The notes below the pieces were generated by a model that was not told the origin of the DNA, made no database searches, and worked only from the letters and a program-made list of their open reading frames with translations. Source: a virus. From it: a stretch of 54,067 bases of DNA. Numbering within the stretch: position 1 is the stretch's first letter; each line of letters starts with the position of its first letter. Of the stretch, positions 8,862-16,029 are shown one piece after another. The position numbers and the translations under genes were made by a program. The stretch covers positions 1 through 54,067 of the IMG/VR virus record IMGVR_UViG_3300032087_000618, one strand, 5' to 3'.

Positions 8862-9008
8862 TTAAGTCCTCTTTTCTTTTTCCTTATTAAGGCCGGAGGC
8901 CTTGGAATCTTTCTTAGTCTTTGACTTAGACCCAAAGATATTATCCCAAGCCTCATCGAACTTATTCCTATCAGGTATAGGTCTCGGTCTTGATCCTTTA
9001 CCAGACAT
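8862..9008 (-). CDS. Small conserved phage protein (48 aa)
   Basis: A 48-codon frame (ATG 9008, TAA 8862) begins MSGKGSRPRPIPDRNKFDEA and has WDNIFG in the middle, followed by a Lys/Ser-rich tail. Proteins of this form (MSxGSxPRPIPDRxxFxxxWDxIFG) are frequent in T7-like and other lytic phages, but I know no function. The stop lies right before the thyX ATG, with the AGGACT of its last codons acting as the thyX ribosome site. Confidence 0.8.
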   Translation of the reverse strand: MSGKGSRPRPIPDRNKFDEAWDNIFGSKSKTKKDSKASGLNKEKEKRT

Positions 9009-9010
9009 AT

Positions 9011-9277
9011 CTAGTCCTCCAAAAGTTGTTCAACTAGTACAGCATAGCCTGCAATATCATGCCAGCTATCTGCGTATGTCGGGTCTCCATTAAGGATACG
9101 TGCTACCTTATGCTGTATCATTTCAAGAGATTCTCTTTGGTGTGGTTGTAGGTCATGCCATCCGGGGGTTACACGCATAACATATTTCAAATCTTGACTT
9201 AGTTTACTTTGAGTTTCAAAAGAACCGTAACGGTTTCCACGGGTCTCTAATGTTTCTTCTGTTTTAGTGGCTTGCAT
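9011..9277 (-). CDS. DUF6378-type phage protein
   Basis: 88 aa, with the pattern ETRGNRYGSF...PGWHDLQPHQRESLEMIQHKVARILNG-DPTYADSWHDIAGY, which I recall as the DUF6378 family found in many phages. The conserved His and acidic residues and the all-alpha look resemble MazG-type nucleotide hydrolases, but that resemblance is an inference. It lies inside the nucleotide-metabolism run and its start overlaps the upstream 58-aa gene. Confidence 0.75.
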   Translation of the reverse strand: MQATKTEETLETRGNRYGSFETQSKLSQDLKYVMRVTPGWHDLQPHQRESLEMIQHKVARILNGDPTYADSWHDIAGYAVLVEQLLED

Positions 9278-9440
9278 GTTTACTCGACTCCTCTAGTGAC
9301 TGTATGCAATCTAGAACATAAGCAGATAGTTGAAATGCTTTGCTTTCTTCATCTACTAACTCTAAAGAGTCAGACTCAAAGCTTACTGAAACTGAATCAT
9401 TCTCTTCTGTATCTTTTAAACGTATTGTATAGCTTGCCAT
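9264..9440 (-). CDS. Small acidic hypothetical protein (58 aa)
   Basis: Not recognised. Frame from ATG 9440 to TAA 9264, preceded by GGAGG with suitable spacing. Begins MASYTIRLKDTEENDSVSVS, strongly acidic, ending QSLEESSKHASH. It overlaps the DUF6378-type gene by 14 bases and follows the thioredoxin gene with a one-base gap, so it belongs to the same transcript. Confidence 0.7.
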   Translation of the reverse strand: MASYTIRLKDTEENDSVSVSFESDSLELVDEESKAFQLSAYVLDCIQSLEESSKHASH

Positions 9441-9441
9441 A

Positions 9442-9714
9442 TTAGTTACCTCCAGCGGTAATGAATCCTTTTATAGCGGCATCAGTATGATTAGCACCCC
9501 TCAGTACATCTCTTATAGTACCGGGAGCATCCTCTTTAATTAAGAGGGGTATTGATTTAATATTATATTGCATAGCAAACTCTTTACCTCTGTCAGTCCC
9601 TATGTCCATTAAGATTATGTCATCATAAAGTCCAAGTTTTTGTAGCCTATCTTTCATTTGGGTACATCCGGGGCATCCGGGGCCAGTTACTAATACTAGT
9701 CTATCCCTCTTCAT
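9442..9714 (-). CDS. Thioredoxin/glutaredoxin-like protein
   Basis: 90 aa. The redox motif CPGC stands at residues 14-19 (GPGCPGCTQM), the cis-Pro loop is NIKSIPLLI, and the length fits a minimal thioredoxin fold. It could reduce the C-terminal Cys pair of the phage RNR, or act as a processivity partner of the DNA polymerase as host thioredoxin does in T7; neither can be decided from sequence. It overlaps the upstream 70-aa gene by 14 bases. Confidence 0.85.
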   Translation of the reverse strand: MKRDRLVLVTGPGCPGCTQMKDRLQKLGLYDDIILMDIGTDRGKEFAMQYNIKSIPLLIKEDAPGTIRDVLRGANHTDAAIKGFITAGGN

Positions 9715-9913
9715 GCTCTATCTCCATGTAGATATTACCCCAAGTTATTGTGAGTAATGGTAATAAAATAACTACCCCTTGGAAAGGGAATGCTTCTAAG
9801 GTACCATCTTCTGTATAGCCCCATACTGGCCTGCTATCACAGAACTCAATGTCGATACCTGTACCATTACGATACTCTGCTGTTAACAATTTTCCTAAAA
9901 ACTTAATGCTCAT
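9701..9913 (-). CDS. Hypothetical protein (70 aa)
   Basis: Not recognised. MSIKFLGKLLTAEYRNGTGI at the start, a hydrophobic stretch FPFQGVVILLPLLTITWG in the second half that could be buried or membrane-associated, and an acidic end (MEIEHEEG). It is the first gene after the terminator and TGTCGGT-repeat segment at 9930-10031, so it may start a transcription unit that runs on through thioredoxin and thyX. Confidence 0.55.
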   Translation of the reverse strand: MSIKFLGKLLTAEYRNGTGIDIEFCDSRPVWGYTEDGTLEAFPFQGVVILLPLLTITWGNIYMEIEHEEG

Positions 9914-9932
9914 TTGCGTGTGTCCTCACAGT

Positions 9933-9998
9933 TGTCGGTGCCCGAAAGCCCGTGTCGGTTGTCGGTGCCTGAAAAAAAATGCAAGTGTAGGTGTCGGT
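9933..9998. repeat. Cluster of four TGTCGGT heptamers
   Basis: TGTCGGT occurs at 9933, 9953, 9960 and 9992 (ACCGACA on the transcribed strand) just upstream of the 70-aa gene. Two further copies flank the double terminator at 18395 and 18440. Both sites sit between a minus-strand terminator and the next gene. The arrangement suggests an operator, processing or polymerase-binding site; function unknown. Confidence 0.5.
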
Positions 9999-10003
9999 GT
10001 TGC

Positions 10004-10031
10004 AATAAAAAGAGGGGCATCAAAGCCCCTT
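10004..10031 (-). terminator. Rho-independent terminator
   Basis: On the minus strand AGGGGC, a TTTGAT loop and GCCCCT form a perfect short stem (10013-10030) followed by CTTTTTATT. It closes the transcript coming from the TerS-like gene. Confidence 0.8.
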
Positions 10032-10112
10032 CTAAAAAGTGAGGGTTTTATTATTTAAGGACGGATAACCCACAACCATGTCCTCGGGTAACACCTTTAC
10101 CGTCACGGACAT
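10032..10112 (-). CDS. Possible 26-aa peptide
   Basis: Frame ATG 10112 to TAG 10032 encodes MSVTVKVLPEDMVVGYPSLN plus six residues and ends directly at the terminator stem. The amino acid pattern looks like a coding peptide, but the ribosome site is weak (AAGG two bases from the ATG) and part of the frame lies in an inverted repeat. It may instead be a structured leader. Low confidence. Confidence 0.25.
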   Translation of the reverse strand: MSVTVKVLPEDMVVGYPSLNNKTLTF

Positions 10113-10113
10113 G
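10077..10113. other. Imperfect inverted repeat (possible structured RNA)
   Basis: CATGTCC (10077-10083) pairs with GGACATG (10107-10113); inside, GGTAA (10087-10091) pairs with TTACC (10097-10101) over a five-base loop. The whole 37-base element lies in the 265-base gap between the TerS-like gene and the 70-aa gene, which otherwise holds only the terminator, the TGTCGGT repeats and two very short frames. Confidence 0.4.
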
Positions 10114-10179
10114 ACCTTATTAAAGGTAGTGTGCAATCATGTTTCCATGTACCCTGTTGCAATACTCCGAATCCATTTC

Positions 10180-10614
10180 TTATCCACCACTTAATCTATC
10201 TATCTCAGCTTGTAACTCTTCATCAGTTAGATCAGTATAGTCAAAGTTAGTATTAACATTCTCTGATCTTTGTAACTTAGGTTGTTCATACTCAGCTACA
10301 ATTGATGCTAGTCTAGATGCTTCAACCATATCGTCTTCCGATATAGACTTTAGCATGGCTAGCTTCATAACCGTAAGACCCTTAGGTATAGAATCCATCA
10401 GGCTATCTGATAAGTTGTTTACTAGATTAAGAACATCTTTCATTTGTTCTTTCATTTGCTCATTTTTAATCCTAGCTTCAGTAGCTTTCTGACTCATCAT
10501 TGCCATATGCTCTTTGTCGTGCCTTGGCTTTAGATTAGCTAATGAATTAGGGTGTATCTTTTTCTTACCTTCCTTCACATCATCTTGAGTGAAGATCTTT
10601 TCTTGAGTTGACAT
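10180..10614 (-). CDS. Candidate terminase small subunit
   Basis: About 144 aa from ATG 10614, which has GGAGG five bases upstream (an ATG at 10626 is possible but lies before that site). Features: basic N-terminal HPNSLANLKPRHDKEHM, a long helical centre with a coiled-coil look (KNEQMKEQMKDVLNLVNNL), and an acidic tail DLTDEELQAEIDRLSGG of the kind seen at the end of many TerS proteins. No TerS gene is visible next to the large subunit at 20133. Assignment is by general resemblance only; a scaffold or DNA-binding role remains open. Confidence 0.4.
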   Translation of the reverse strand: MSTQEKIFTQDDVKEGKKKIHPNSLANLKPRHDKEHMAMMSQKATEARIKNEQMKEQMKDVLNLVNNLSDSLMDSIPKGLTVMKLAMLKSISEDDMVEASRLASIVAEYEQPKLQRSENVNTNFDYTDLTDEELQAEIDRLSGG

Positions 10615-10633
10615 TATATCCTCCATTCTAGGG

Positions 10634-10657
10634 CTCCCTCTATAAGGTACTATAAAC
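10634..10657 (-). promoter_or_regulatory. Putative phage promoter
   Basis: The minus strand carries TTTATAGTACCTTATAGAGG followed by GAG, about 30 bases before the TerS-like start and just after a terminator. An almost identical block (ATTATAGTACCTTATAGAGA then GAG) occurs on the plus strand at 19795. The ending TATAGAGGGAG recalls T7-class promoters (TATAGGGAGA). Best guess: recognition site of the phage T7-like RNA polymerase. Confidence 0.55.
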
Positions 10658-10700
10658 CCTAGACTAACATATAAGCCTTCTCTATTGCGTTCTAAGCGAG

Positions 10701-10741
10701 TTAAAAGAAACCCTACCTAACCTATTAAAGATCAGATAGGG
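10701..10741 (-). terminator. Rho-independent terminator
   Basis: Minus-strand CCCTATCTGATC and GGTTAGGTAGGG form a 12-pair stem with a few G-U pairs over a seven-base loop, followed by TTTCTTTT. It lies downstream of the SSB-like gene at 10906 and immediately upstream of the putative promoter at 10634. Confidence 0.75.
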
Positions 10742-10767
10742 CCTCTTAGGTTGTAAACTATGCGGTC

Positions 10768-10860
10768 CTATGGCTTTTGATCATACATACTAAGCCATAA
10801 TAAGAACAACATAAAACATGCAAAAAGAATAATAGTGAATCCCTTACTCTTTATTCCCAC
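10768..10860 (-). CDS. Possible 30-aa membrane peptide
   Basis: A frame from GTG 10860 to TAG 10768 reads MGIKSKGFTIILFACFMLFL and then LWLSMYDQKP: a Lys-rich start, one strongly hydrophobic segment, a polar end. The in-frame stop just before the GTG leaves no longer option, and no clear ribosome site precedes it, so translation is uncertain. The rest of the 279-base gap 10627-10905 holds the terminator and promoter listed separately. Confidence 0.3.
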   Translation of the reverse strand: MGIKSKGFTIILFACFMLFLLWLSMYDQKP

Positions 10861-10905
10861 TTAGGAAGTTAGTTCACGTTATTAGAACGATAAACTATTA
10901 GCATG

Positions 10906-11373
10906 TTAGAACTCAGAGGAATCAACCGCTGAATCGTCTACGTCAAAGTCAACTGAACCAGTGTACTCAATTAGATCAGTGATCTGAATTGCAGTAAGGA
11001 TGGTTGAGATACCTTGACGACCAGCAACATCGTACTCTCTACGGTAAACTTTTACGTTACCCTTAGAGCCATTGCCGATCTTAATCTTAGGATCAATTGG
11101 TTGCTTCTTCCCATCGACTAAACCAACTGGATCATTTGCATCACCATCTTTCCGTACAGCTTTACGCTTTAGGTTGATAGCAACACGACTTGGATCATCC
11201 TTTACTGGACGTACACTGCCGTAACCTTCCAATTCTTCTGCACGATCTGAAGGCACAACGATTTGACACTCCCATTGCAGGGTTCCGAATGGATCTGTGG
11301 GGTTATCAGGGTCAACTTTAACGTAGTTGAGTGTAACATCACGGATGATTGAAGTTCCAAGAACTGCTGACAT
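10906..11373 (-). CDS. Single-stranded DNA-binding protein-like
   Basis: 155 aa. The central IKIGNGSKGNVKVYRREYDV and the following ILTAIQITDLIEYTG resemble the OB-fold ssDNA-binding proteins of T7-like and other lytic phages (gp2.5 / DUF2815 type). The C-terminus is acidic and ends in Phe (DVDDSAVDSSEF), as in proteins that recruit replication partners by an acidic tip. It would coat single strands at the fork. A second protein with the same sort of tail is encoded at 18552-19040. Confidence 0.7.
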   Translation of the reverse strand: MSAVLGTSIIRDVTLNYVKVDPDNPTDPFGTLQWECQIVVPSDRAEELEGYGSVRPVKDDPSRVAINLKRKAVRKDGDANDPVGLVDGKKQPIDPKIKIGNGSKGNVKVYRREYDVAGRQGISTILTAIQITDLIEYTGSVDFDVDDSAVDSSEF

Positions 11374-11441
11374 AAATATATACCTTTAAATAATTAATTA
11401 AATATTTGTTTCTCTATGATTTATACTGCTCTATGCTGTTA

Positions 11442-11666
11442 TCAAGTCATGGTGTCCTCCAGTTGGTCAGTTATTTCCCAAGCAAAGTTATCCAATACCC
11501 AATGCTCAACGCAGTCAAGCACATTAACATCTCTGTGCTCTGACTTTGCTAGCTTGTAGTATGGTTCCCATTCATCAATGAGTATGCCAAGATCCGAAAT
11601 AACCGTTATGTTGCTCCGTATTTCACCGTTAACATACTCAGGTACTGCATAAGCGTACATTCTCAT
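11442..11666 (-). CDS. Hypothetical protein (74 aa)
   Basis: Not recognised. MRMYAYAVPEYVNGEIRSNI at the start, acidic, with Trp-rich helices (DEWEPYYKLAK, VEHWVLDNFAWEITDQLED). It overlaps the GGCT-like gene by four bases and is the last gene of the amidoligase block in transcription order. The AT-rich 68 bases after it hold no visible gene. Confidence 0.6.
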   Translation of the reverse strand: MRMYAYAVPEYVNGEIRSNITVISDLGILIDEWEPYYKLAKSEHRDVNVLDCVEHWVLDNFAWEITDQLEDTMT

Positions 11667-12067
11667 AGAAGATCCTTTAGTTTTACCACCTCACGATCAG
11701 ACCAATCTCCAGATTCAATCCTAGGATAATCATTGTATCCACCATCACGCAAGGTATAGGTCATTGCATTACCATAGGGAGTACTGATTACCTCCCTGTC
11801 GTAAAAGTTACTCTCACCTATACCACGGTATCCCTCCAGTCTATCGAGGCGAGAGAGGGTATCTGAGTCCACCTCGTAGACTTCTACTTTAATACTAGTA
11901 GATCCACCAGTGATACCCGGAAACCCTCCAAGTGAGAACATTTCAAACTTAGGTAACGTAAAACCTTCACCAAGAAACTTAGAGTTAGATAGCAAGACAT
12001 TGTTGCCGTTACCTTTCCTAAGTGTACCATATACTGCTACTTTATACAACTCATTTGAACCATTCAT
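11663..12067 (-). CDS. Gamma-glutamylcyclotransferase-like (GGCT/AIG2) protein
   Basis: 134 aa. The substrate-loop signature VAVYGTLRKGNGNN is at residues 10-23, and LDRLEGYRG supplies the acidic residue at the end of the fold; DGGYNDYPRIESGDW completes it. The family cleaves gamma-glutamyl amides with release of 5-oxoproline. It follows the ATP-grasp gene with a two-base gap, so it may remove or recycle gamma-glutamyl groups put on by the amide ligases upstream (inference from context). Confidence 0.85.
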   Translation of the reverse strand: MNGSNELYKVAVYGTLRKGNGNNVLLSNSKFLGEGFTLPKFEMFSLGGFPGITGGSTSIKVEVYEVDSDTLSRLDRLEGYRGIGESNFYDREVISTPYGNAMTYTLRDGGYNDYPRIESGDWSDREVVKLKDLL

Positions 12068-12069
12068 AA

Positions 12070-13335
12070 TTAACTCCGAAACACTAGTGTAGTTGGTATC
12101 TCGACTTCAAGGTGGAATGCTAGCTCCATATCAAGACCAGGTATTACTTTAATCTTACACTTGGTTCCGTCTGCAGATACATGAAACAATTCATAAACAA
12201 GGGATTGATTTACATCTTGATTATAGTAATGAGCTAAAGCATTGAGACCTTGGATGCTAGAGAACGTATTACTTTCGTCTGAAGCTAAGTCCATAAGTGT
12301 ATCAATTACAACACTATTTATATAAATGTCTCTACTACCTACTGGCTGAGGGTTATAAAGCAATGACCATCCTCTAACATGTTCAATCATTTCCTCACTA
12401 GCTGAACTAATAAAATCCCTTCCTTTAATTTCAAGCAATCTTTCAACTCTATTAGTTACTAAGGATCTTTCTTCATTACTTAGAATTGATTGTAGAGTTT
12501 CAGGTATGCTATCATTCCATACAGTTACTGGACTAGAATCCATTAAAGACTTTAACGCATGGTAGTATCTATCTCTACTAGTTTCACTATGTAATCCACA
12601 AGCAGTATTAACTTCAATAACTGTAGCAAGCTGGCGTCTTTCATTCCATATTACATCAACAGCACCAAAGTCTAAACCTAAAGCTTTTACAGCATTAACA
12701 GCATTAGATAACACTGATGGATCTGGATCAAGGTTTTGAATAGCAAATATAAAACCATTGTTTCTATTTCTAATTTGGTAATTAGCTACACCATTCATAG
12801 AAGAATCAACAGCTTTACGTTGAACAAAGATAGCTTCACCGTTGCACACATGAACACGATACTCATCACGCTTCTTCATGTACTTAGTATACAAAGGTGC
12901 TTTTGGTATAGCTTGATCAGCCCTACTATCTTCACAGTAAGGTATCAACTCAAGACCATTACCTGAATGACTTTGAACAGTATGTCTAACTACTACATCA
13001 AAGCCATCGTTGAACCATTGCCTTGCAGTACGAACACTCGTAGTCCAGTCAGGTATATTAACTTTAACCGAAGCACGTTCGTTATGATCTTCAATTGCTT
13101 GGAAGAACTTAGTCTTATGAGAAGCTAACTTGACATTCTCAGGTTTGTTAAAGACTTTAGCACTCGGTAGGTGAGACAGATCAACAGTTGAATTACCCCA
13201 ATTGATTAAGGTAAGGTCATCTCTGTCTCTTACATTTGAGTTTTCTAGTCTCATTCGTTTACAGTTAAACATATCCGCTACAACTTTAGCAGATTCACTT
13301 GCACTACTATAAGGTACTACTAATACTTTACTCAT
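12070..13335 (-). CDS. ATP-grasp ligase-like protein
   Basis: 421 aa. Central part has the pattern of ATP-grasp enzymes: VVVRHTVQSHSGNGLELI with a lid-like basic stretch (YTKYMKKRDEYRVHV), and GAVDVIWNERRQ...TVIEVNTACGL carrying the Asp, Glu and Asn that bind magnesium-ATP. The last 130 residues are unrecognised. Such enzymes join a carboxylate to an amine through an acyl phosphate. Its ATG directly abuts the stop of the glutaminase gene, and a promoter-like 13-mer (TAGTACCTTATAG) lies within its first codons at 13307-13319. Confidence 0.85.
   Translation of the reverse strand: MSKVLVVPYSSASESAKVVADMFNCKRMRLENSNVRDRDDLTLINWGNSTVDLSHLPSAKVFNKPENVKLASHKTKFFQAIEDHNERASVKVNIPDWTTSVRTARQWFNDGFDVVVRHTVQSHSGNGLELIPYCEDSRADQAIPKAPLYTKYMKKRDEYRVHVCNGEAIFVQRKAVDSSMNGVANYQIRNRNNGFIFAIQNLDPDPSVLSNAVNAVKALGLDFGAVDVIWNERRQLATVIEVNTACGLHSETSRDRYYHALKSLMDSSPVTVWNDSIPETLQSILSNEERSLVTNRVERLLEIKGRDFISSASEEMIEHVRGWSLLYNPQPVGSRDIYINSVVIDTLMDLASDESNTFSSIQGLNALAHYYNQDVNQSLVYELFHVSADGTKCKIKVIPGLDMELAFHLEVEIPTTLVFRS
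13307..13319 (-). promoter_or_regulatory. Intragenic copy of the putative promoter core
   Basis: TAGTACCTTATAG, identical over 13 bases to the core of the elements at 10634 and 19795, inside the first codons of the ATP-grasp gene. It lacks the GAGGGAG that follows the core elsewhere and encodes V-V-P-Y-S, so it could be chance. Confidence 0.25.
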
Positions 13336-14511
13336 CTAGAACATCCTTTGGGTTTCTGAGGCTAATAAAACGGAATCTTTCTTTAACAGTTTGTCAACAA
13401 CTTCTTTACGGTGCTCATTATTAACATCTGTTTCTATGACTTCGGACAGCCAAGGTTCTGATACAATCAGAGTAGGCTCACCGTTTTCATATATTAAAGT
13501 TTGAACAAGGGCAGTGTAGTAACCAGCAAGAGAATCCATAGGCTGATTGTAACACTTGATATTAACTACAGGTTTAACGTCAGTAGTTGTACCTGTCATT
13601 GTACCAACTTTATTACTAGGTTTTGCATCTGGTAAACCATGGGAGTAAAACTCAATCTCTTCATGGCTCTTAAGATTATAGTCATGCAACTTTTTATGAC
13701 CAACCTTGGTAGTTGTAGCAACTCCCTTACCCTTAGGTATAGGTGCAGATTTATAATCATAAGTATTCCAGTTGTTGTACCCGTAGTTAGCTTGGTACTT
13801 TGGCTTTGGCTTTGGTGCTAGCTTTACCTTAGTTTGTTTCATCTTAGAGGTAGCGCCCTTCAAATCAAAGGATACCATTTGACCTACAGGTAACTCATGC
13901 AGTTCATACTTTACACCATTACGTTGAAGAACTAGGTGTAGCATGTGCTCTTCGGAAGCGTAATAGTATATATCCTTATCCTTTTGCTTTGCAATAAACA
14001 TAGGTCGTTCATCATTACGAACTATATAATACTTCATTTCGTAATCATTGTACCATGTCAGAGCAAATGCACCGATGAGTTTACTAATAACATCTTTAGG
14101 ATTATCAGCAAGACCCATAGCATATGCAATATTCTCACTGTCAACAACAAAGTCTTTATGATCAGGTAGTGTTGTCTGATCTGCAAGAGTACCGTTGTGA
14201 CATAACGTTACGTTACCGTAAGTAAACGGGTGAGCGTTCGCATCATTGACTGCACCTTGAGTAGCATATCTGTTATGACCCATCAAGAAGTCAGACTTCA
14301 AGTCAGATATCATATCACTCGTAGTTGTCAGTTGAAGAAAGTCAGTAGCATTTAAAGCTCGTTTGTATGTAGTCACGACATTGTTATGATCGTTACGTGC
14401 AATACCTGTACTATGAGAACCACGTAATGCATCCACATACAGTAACTGTTTAAATACTTTGTTGCTTACATAGGTAATATCTTTACCCACAACACCTACT
14501 AATCCACACAT
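13336..14511 (-). CDS. Class II glutamine amidotransferase (Ntn-type glutaminase)
   Basis: 391 aa. Starts MCGLVGVVG, with the catalytic Cys at position 2 exposed after Met removal; GHNRYATQGAVNDANAHPF and LCHNGTL are the glutamine-binding and oxyanion motifs of the PurF/GlmS/AsnB family. The domain covers about the first 200 residues. The remainder is Lys- and Tyr-rich (KPKPKYQANYGYNNWNTYDY) and unrecognised; there is no AsnB or GlmS synthase domain, so ammonia would be passed to a separate partner, possibly one of the neighbouring ligases. Overlaps the upstream amidoligase gene by 13 bases. Confidence 0.9.
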   Translation of the reverse strand: MCGLVGVVGKDITYVSNKVFKQLLYVDALRGSHSTGIARNDHNNVVTTYKRALNATDFLQLTTTSDMISDLKSDFLMGHNRYATQGAVNDANAHPFTYGNVTLCHNGTLADQTTLPDHKDFVVDSENIAYAMGLADNPKDVISKLIGAFALTWYNDYEMKYYIVRNDERPMFIAKQKDKDIYYYASEEHMLHLVLQRNGVKYELHELPVGQMVSFDLKGATSKMKQTKVKLAPKPKPKYQANYGYNNWNTYDYKSAPIPKGKGVATTTKVGHKKLHDYNLKSHEEIEFYSHGLPDAKPSNKVGTMTGTTTDVKPVVNIKCYNQPMDSLAGYYTALVQTLIYENGEPTLIVSEPWLSEVIETDVNNEHRKEVVDKLLKKDSVLLASETQRMF

Positions 14512-15413
14512 AAATTATCCTTAAGTTTTTCCAATTGGGTTTGACCTTGGTAGTTTTCATATATCTCAGAGTGGGCTTCTCTGAAACGTGTAGTGAATAA
14601 CAAGTCCTCGCCAATGCACACACCATCGTATATCTTTTTGCGTACACGGTTAGCACTCTTTATATTCTTTACAATAAGCTTATCACTAAAGACATGCCTA
14701 AGCATTGCGATGTGCCCATCAGTACTTAGTATCTTTGGTAGATCATGTAAAGATTTAGAAGGATCTAATACAAACATCTTTAGAGATAACAAATGATTAA
14801 TCCAGTTTATTATCTCACGCTTATCACCACTACCCTTATGACCACGGAACTCAAGAGAACCAAAGGATCTTAGGGATAGAAGATTAAGAGCAGCATATTT
14901 ACTAAAGTGTCTTTCATTTACACCGCTAGGGCCAGAGTGAATAAGATCAAACAAGTTATCAATCTGATTCTTACCACGGTATAGTGACAATGAATAGATA
15001 CCTTCTTCTCTCTCTTGTCCACATATACTGAACAGGTAAGGCTCTACCATAGCATACAATATAACAAGAGATATTACTTGATCCCAGCTTAAGTCTCTTA
15101 CATCCACATGCACATGCAAGGAAGTCCTTTCGGAAAACCTTTTATCAGGTACACTTTCAAGATACTTATGCAAAGAATCAATACGTTTACAGGCAGCACT
15201 GCCACCTATAGGTCCACTGAAAACATATTCAACACCGTTATTTCTCAACGACCCATCACTTGTCATTCTCCATCCGGGTACATGGGCTGGGTTGTACATG
15301 TTTTCTATTTCAACTTCGAGACCTACCTTAGTATTAGATAGAAGCTCTCCGTTTTTAAGCTGAGGTTTAGAGTCCTCTCTGTGATTCCACAATGATTGAA
15401 CTGTGATATCCAT
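14499..15413 (-). CDS. Amidoligase (COOH-NH2 ligase, glutamine-synthetase-like fold)
   Basis: 304 aa. KVGLEVEIENM near residue 30 supplies the metal-binding E-x-E, SDGSLRNNGVEYVFSGPI follows, then TSLHVHVDV (His-x-His) and GSLEFRGHKGS with the Arg; this is the pattern of the PF12224 amidoligase family. Such enzymes use ATP to form amide or peptide bonds, but substrates in phages are unknown. It overlaps the 220-aa gene by 47 bases. A second ligase of a different subfamily lies two genes upstream. Confidence 0.85.
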   Translation of the reverse strand: MDITVQSLWNHREDSKPQLKNGELLSNTKVGLEVEIENMYNPAHVPGWRMTSDGSLRNNGVEYVFSGPIGGSAACKRIDSLHKYLESVPDKRFSERTSLHVHVDVRDLSWDQVISLVILYAMVEPYLFSICGQEREEGIYSLSLYRGKNQIDNLFDLIHSGPSGVNERHFSKYAALNLLSLRSFGSLEFRGHKGSGDKREIINWINHLLSLKMFVLDPSKSLHDLPKILSTDGHIAMLRHVFSDKLIVKNIKSANRVRKKIYDGVCIGEDLLFTTRFREAHSEIYENYQGQTQLEKLKDNLCVD

Positions 15414-16029
15414 TTGGTATAATCCTCTTTAGACTAGGTATTACATGAATTAATTTATCACTGATAGATACTGATGTACCTTTAACTACACCAACTGCAT
15501 TGTTACGATACATCAACAATGGTTTGGAGCAGAATGCAAAGTTACTAATACAGAAGTCAGATGATACAGCTCTTGCGATTTTCTCACCAGCGTCTACTAA
15601 TTCAATAGCTTCAAAGAAATCAGTATACTTTGGGTTGAATATATCATACTCCAACTTACTGCTATAATACCTAGTAGACGGGCTTAGTTGTTCAATTAGC
15701 TCATCATCGTAGGTAGTTATATGTAAATTTTGAAGTCGAAGTCCCTTCTTCCATTGCCTTGCTGCACGTCTTGAGGTATAGCACACATGATCCTTTACAT
15801 TTATCATGCCTAATGCAGGGAAGGACATCTTGAAATCGATACGTTTATTCCACAAAGGAAGTCTTATAACGTCTTGATTAGACTTCTTTACATAAGCGTA
15901 CCCATCGCAAACTTCTAACAACCTTGCTGGGTAAAACCCTTCATCATCAGGCGACTTAACTTGGATAACAGTACCCTCGTAACTTGCAGAAATGTCACGC
16001 ATGGTCATGTCACTGAAGATATTACTCAT
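15367..16029 (-). CDS. Hypothetical protein in amidoligase block (220 aa)
   Basis: Not recognised. The N-terminal 60 residues (SYEGTVIQVKSPDDEGFYPARLLEV...YVKKSNQDVIRLPLW) look like a small beta-barrel; the middle contains basic stretches (YTSRRAARQWKKGLRLQ). Its ATG overlaps the stop of the upstream amidoligase (TAATG), so it is translationally coupled to it. Position between two amidoligases suggests a substrate-binding or carrier role, but nothing in the sequence proves that. Confidence 0.65.
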   Translation of the reverse strand: MSNIFSDMTMRDISASYEGTVIQVKSPDDEGFYPARLLEVCDGYAYVKKSNQDVIRLPLWNKRIDFKMSFPALGMINVKDHVCYTSRRAARQWKKGLRLQNLHITTYDDELIEQLSPSTRYYSSKLEYDIFNPKYTDFFEAIELVDAGEKIARAVSSDFCISNFAFCSKPLLMYRNNAVGVVKGTSVSISDKLIHVIPSLKRIIPNGYHSSIIVESQRGL

